This document shows, piece by piece, positions 60,561 through 64,000 of a stretch of 64,000 bases of DNA (the first letter of the stretch is position 1; the number at the start of each line of letters is the position of its first letter). Origin of the DNA: an uncultured Eubacterium sp. (GTDB lineage: Bacteria; Bacillota; Clostridia; Peptostreptococcales; Anaerovoracaceae). The translations under genes were made by a program, and so were the position numbers. The notes beneath the pieces are model-generated. The model was given only the letters and a program-made list of their open reading frames with translations, made no database searches and was not told the DNA's origin. The DNA lies in contig UQRM01000005.1 of the NCBI GenBank assembly GCA_900543485.1, positions 46,055-110,054 of the forward strand. Reading direction: 5' to 3'.

Positions 60561-62180
60561 GTGTATGAGAATATGAAAGAACTCAGAGAAAAAGTAGCAC
60601 ACCTTTACGGAGGGGAAAATGAAACTATCGCCCCACCTGTCCAGACGACAAAGGGGATACCTCAAATTCTGGTTTTGAGAGGAAACAATCATGAAATGGG
60701 TCGTCAATACGGTGAAAAGCTGGCTTTTAAGATACATGCTCTGATCACGGTGCTTAAAGCAGCTCTTTATCAAACAAACGGAGAGGAAACCGCAACTAAA
60801 GATCTCAAGACGCAGGCTTTCATGGCAGATAAATACGATCCTACCTTCAGAGAGTGGTGTGAGGGCATAGTAGAGGGCTGTGTCAACAAAGGTGTTGAAA
60901 TCACATATCTTGACGTTATTATGATGGCAGTATACCCGTCTGTAAGATGGGCAAGAGCGGAGGGACCTTATCCAGAGGAGCTGGGATTTGATAATGATGC
61001 ACCGGCATGTGATACTCCAAAAACGTACTGCAACGGATTGGCTGTGGCGGCAGATGCTACAAAGGATGGAAAGCCATTGGTAGGAGTCAGCGGTTCTCCT
61101 TCTGATGAGACTCCCGACAGAGTCATAATTATTGCTTATCCTGAAGAAGGACCTAATTATGTGGCTTTCGGAACAATAGGAAAGCCGCACTGTCAAACGG
61201 GATTGAACAGCTATGGCTTTGGCTGGGCAATGACTATGCAGTTTAACAGACCTGACTGTGACTGGGGAATAGACACGAATATAATATATCATCATCTTGT
61301 ACAGTGCTGCAAAACCAAAGAGGAAGCTATCGAGTGGCTGAGAGAAGTACCGACGTTCGGCGCTGTAGGGAATTATCTTATGACGGATAAAAGCGGTGAG
61401 GTCTGTGTTGTCGAGTCCAACTGCGACCATTTTAATATAAGATATCCGGGAGATGCCGGTGAAAGAGGAAATTATGTAGTAGTTACAAACCACTTTGCCG
61501 GAAAAGACGGGGATAAATACAATCTGCCTGTATGGGAGGAATATATCGATGAATCCAGAGACAGATTTGCAACGATATCGGAATTCCTGGCGCTTGGTGT
61601 GGAAAATAACGAGGTGGATATAGATTATATTCATAAAATCATTCGCTCCGACGACAGATTTGATGCGAAGACAAAGGAGTGGCGTTACAATGATGCCGGT
61701 TCCAGAAGAGGATACAATCTGACAGAATACACTCATCAGGCATTTATCTCACCTGCTGATATGACGGCTTATTTCATGCAGGGAAATGGGAGCGGGACAG
61801 GCGTTCCTGCAGGTTCTATGGGTGAGTTTGTGAAGCTTCCTTTGATGGATGATCCTAATGATATCTGTGAAGCCATGAAAATGGAAACTTTCTTTGTATT
61901 TTATTATAGAGCAAGAGACACATACAGGAGAGTACTTAATGCAAGCGAAGTGCTGCAGAAGGATTTTGCAAGCCAGGTGGCATTTGAAAGCATGCTGGAC
62001 AATGCATACACTGCATATGAAAAGGCTGTCAACAGATCATCATATGCATATATGAGTAAATATGAAGGAGGTTCTGAGGAAGAATATCTGAGCCTTATCA
62101 GCGAAGCATTGTCATATCTTGCGGAATCTCAGCTTTACTCCAAGAGAATGGTAACACAGCTCGAGTATTACGAAAATTAA
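60561..62180 (+). CDS. C45-type Ntn-hydrolase (acyltransferase/amidase), long form, paralogue 2
   Basis: 539 residues from GTG 60561, with GAGGAGG 8 bases upstream. It is collinear with the protein at 47899 along its full length: RGNNHEMGRQYGEKLAFKI, candidate nucleophile Cys157 in KTYCNGLAVAADATKDGKP, SDETPDRVIIIAYPEEG, GNYVVVTNHFAGKDGD. It shares the same C-terminal helical addition. Residues around the nucleophile differ (TYCNGLAV against PQCNAFAA), which suggests different acyl or amine specificity. Probably an amidase acting with the two M28-type proteins. Confidence 0.82.
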   Translation: MYENMKELREKVAHLYGGENETIAPPVQTTKGIPQILVLRGNNHEMGRQYGEKLAFKIHALITVLKAALYQTNGEETATKDLKTQAFMADKYDPTFREWCEGIVEGCVNKGVEITYLDVIMMAVYPSVRWARAEGPYPEELGFDNDAPACDTPKTYCNGLAVAADATKDGKPLVGVSGSPSDETPDRVIIIAYPEEGPNYVAFGTIGKPHCQTGLNSYGFGWAMTMQFNRPDCDWGIDTNIIYHHLVQCCKTKEEAIEWLREVPTFGAVGNYLMTDKSGEVCVVESNCDHFNIRYPGDAGERGNYVVVTNHFAGKDGDKYNLPVWEEYIDESRDRFATISEFLALGVENNEVDIDYIHKIIRSDDRFDAKTKEWRYNDAGSRRGYNLTEYTHQAFISPADMTAYFMQGNGSGTGVPAGSMGEFVKLPLMDDPNDICEAMKMETFFVFYYRARDTYRRVLNASEVLQKDFASQVAFESMLDNAYTAYEKAVNRSSYAYMSKYEGGSEEEYLSLISEALSYLAESQLYSKRMVTQLEYYEN

Positions 62181-62207
62181 GGACTTTTCTTTTTCAGGAG
62201 GTTTGGA

Positions 62208-64000
62208 ATGGAAAATTATTTACAGAAGGTAGACTCGGATTATGGATTCTCTGTTGCAAAAAAACTGATAAGTTTCAGGAACACTGAAAAAGGATTCAGA
62301 CTTGCGGGAACCCGGGCGGAAAATGAGGCTGCGGACTGGATTGCGGAAGAAATGAAAAGTATAGGCCTGCAGGAGGTAACAAAAGAAAGCCTGCGTGCGG
62401 ATTCATGGGATTTCAGAGAGGCGACCGTCACGGTGTTATCTCCGAACAAAAGTGAGTCTATGGAGGTTTGTTCCTTTCCATTTTTGGAAGGCACCGCGCC
62501 GGAGGGAATCACCGGAGAAGTAGTGTATGTCGGTGATGGTACCAGAGGCAATTATCAGGGAATAGATGTAAAGGACAAAATCGTATTGATAGATACGGAT
62601 GCGTATTATACATATTGGTATAACTCTATTTTCAGTCAGGCCGAGGAGCGGGGCGCTAAGGCTGTTATCGCTACGGTAATGGACAGAGGGCCGGGCACGT
62701 ATACAGATGATATTATTTCGGTGCAGGATGTTATGGGCGTTGTCAATATTCCCGCGGTTATGATGACTAAAAGGGATGGAGATAAACTTCGCACGATGTT
62801 GAAGGAAGGAAAGCATATAACAGTTAATATAAAAGCAGATATCAGACTTACCGAAAACGCGGAAGCCCATTACGTACATGGGAAAATTATCGGCAGGAAT
62901 CCAAACAGATATATATTGGTCTGCGGACATTACGACGCTTACTGGGACGGCTTTCAGGATAACGCGACATCTTTGGGAGCACAGATGACCATAGCAAAGG
63001 CTATGATAGATTCAGGATACAAGCCGGAAAGCACTTTTGTATTTATAACAAATGGTGCGGAGGAGTGTGGTATAAAGGATACGTACTTTGATTTTGCTAC
63101 CGGTGCGGCGGCTATCGCAAAACAGCATCCTGAGTGGATATCAAATATGGCGCTTTTTAATAATTTCGAAAATCCGGCAATAGACCAGACGGACAAATTC
63201 AAGGTGGCGGTTACAGGCAGCTATAAAAAGGCTTTTGACAGCGTATTGAGTAAGCTGGAACTGGATAATGGTCATGCGGTTTTTCCGACAAGGATAGTCG
63301 GCTCTGACGACGGTATTTTTAATAAGGCCGGAGCACCTACATATATGAGGATAAGCGCATCCTTTGGAGAGGAAAACCCTGAGGCTATGGAAAATTACGA
63401 CCATACCCAATATGATAACGTAGACCGTTATGAACCGGAGGTTTTTGATTTCAATAACAGGATACACGGAATCATCGATATGTCGTTTGACAGTATGCCG
63501 GTATTGCCGTTTGATTTTACCTGGGATGTGGAAAACTATATGAATTTCATGGATGAAAATATCGCTGAAAGCCTGTATCCTGCTTATCCGGAGTTGAAAG
63601 TGCTTTTGGAATCCATCAATGAAAAGGCGGTAAAATGCTACAATAGGGCTATAGAAGTAAATAGATTGACCGAACGTATAAAAGCCATTGGTATCGATAA
63701 GGAAAGCTTGAGTGGTGTTTATGATCAGGCGTGGGAACAAAGCCAGATACTCTTGAAAATTAACAGGAATATACACAAAGAGATCTATAAATTCGGTCCT
63801 TTCAGCAATGTGATAATAGGGTATGTACAGCCGTATGAATATGTCAGGGTATTGGATGCATTAGCGGAAGAACTTAAATCCGGCAGCCCGGCAGCCGCGT
63901 TTACAGAACTTTGTGAACTGGATAATAATTTCCTGATTGAAGATTTTGATAAGCGTGTTTATGAAAAGGTTGCGATAGAGGCATTTGACTCATCGATACC
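62208..64000 (+). CDS. M28-type metallopeptidase, paralogue 2 (3' end beyond window)
   Basis: The frame is open from ATG 62208 to the window edge, 597 codons. AGGAGG lies upstream. Start VAKKLISFRNTEKGFRLAGT, a PA-like insert (GITGEVVYVGDGTRGNYQGI), then zinc site CGHYDAYWDGFQDNATSLGA (HxD and later Asp), the catalytic FVFITNGAEECGIKDTYF with the Glu-Glu pair intact, and a late His in YDHTQYDNVDRYEPE. It should therefore be an active amino- or carboxypeptidase-like hydrolase, unlike its paralogue at 56322. No signal peptide. Helical C-terminal extension after residue 440. Confidence 0.85.
   Translation, partial: MENYLQKVDSDYGFSVAKKLISFRNTEKGFRLAGTRAENEAADWIAEEMKSIGLQEVTKESLRADSWDFREATVTVLSPNKSESMEVCSFPFLEGTAPEGITGEVVYVGDGTRGNYQGIDVKDKIVLIDTDAYYTYWYNSIFSQAEERGAKAVIATVMDRGPGTYTDDIISVQDVMGVVNIPAVMMTKRDGDKLRTMLKEGKHITVNIKADIRLTENAEAHYVHGKIIGRNPNRYILVCGHYDAYWDGFQDNATSLGAQMTIAKAMIDSGYKPESTFVFITNGAEECGIKDTYFDFATGAAAIAKQHPEWISNMALFNNFENPAIDQTDKFKVAVTGSYKKAFDSVLSKLELDNGHAVFPTRIVGSDDGIFNKAGAPTYMRISASFGEENPEAMENYDHTQYDNVDRYEPEVFDFNNRIHGIIDMSFDSMPVLPFDFTWDVENYMNFMDENIAESLYPAYPELKVLLESINEKAVKCYNRAIEVNRLTERIKAIGIDKESLSGVYDQAWEQSQILLKINRNIHKEIYKFGPFSNVIIGYVQPYEYVRVLDALAEELKSGSPAAAFTELCELDNNFLIEDFDKRVYEKVAIEAFDSSI

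Noticed and set aside
60519..61736. 405-codon minus-strand ORF
   Set aside because: Antisense of the second C45 gene, which is supported by its paralogue and ribosome binding site.
45871..64000. Reading the island as a bile-acid 7-alpha-dehydroxylation (bai) operon
   Set aside because: There is an OYE-type and a fumarate-reductase-type flavoprotein but no CoA ligase, CoA transferase, dehydratase or steroid dehydrogenase genes.

Overview
The window looks like a chromosomal segment of a strictly anaerobic, low-to-mid GC Gram-positive of the class Clostridia. The evidence is the Firmicutes-type core order (ylxM-ffh-rpsP-khpA-rimM-trmD, then sepF-divIVA-lspA-rluD, rqcH/yicC, gmk-rpoZ, rpsB-tsf), a tungsten aldehyde:ferredoxin oxidoreductase with its tungstate transporter, many ferredoxin-type [4Fe-4S] proteins, a sortase-type surface protein and no respiratory complexes. 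I cannot name the genus from the sequence alone.

Layout. Positions 1-11,600 hold mixed accessory genes: a nitrilase-family amidase running off the left edge with a LuxR-type regulator, tRNA-Ala(CGC), a cell-wall surface protein, a MarR regulator coupled to an internally deleted drug exporter, two [4Fe-4S] aldo/keto reductases, a MoxR/VWA pair, a flavodoxin and an alpha/beta hydrolase. Positions 11,800-23,450 form a tungsten/molybdenum-cofactor district: a carboxyltransferase, a Moco/Tuco-type riboswitch with terminator, tupABC, a second structured leader with terminator, a ferredoxin plus tungsten AOR, and an operon moaD-like/E1-like/mobB/moeA/moeA-PBP fusion. Positions 23,460-45,130 are mostly housekeeping: the SRP/ribosome-maturation operon, division genes, rqcH, yicC, gmk-rpoZ, rpsB-tsf, with aguB and an amino-acid/amine permease inserted between yicC and gmk.

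From about 45,300 to the right edge the DNA becomes clearly more AT-rich and its content changes. The region opens with the decayed remnant of a lysozyme-like gene of the kind carried by conjugative elements, where pyrH-frr usually follows tsf. It then carries an Old-Yellow-Enzyme-type flavoprotein, two long C45-type Ntn-hydrolase paralogues, two M28-type peptidase paralogues, two MFS carriers, a fumarate-reductase-type flavoprotein, an AraC regulator, and a broken corrinoid methyltransferase locus in which a truncated IS66 transposase has fused in frame to a corrinoid-binding domain.

Three transcription units of this island share the same upstream architecture: one or two copies of TGTACAATTAG, then a -35/-10 pair with 17-bp spacing and a conserved AAATGAAT just after the -10. 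I read this as one co-regulated catabolic system. It probably takes up an amide- or peptide-like compound, hydrolyses it with the C45 and M28 enzymes and reduces the product with the flavoenzymes. The substrate is unknown. This island and the unassigned structured leader before the ferredoxin/AOR operon are the most promising undescribed items in the window.
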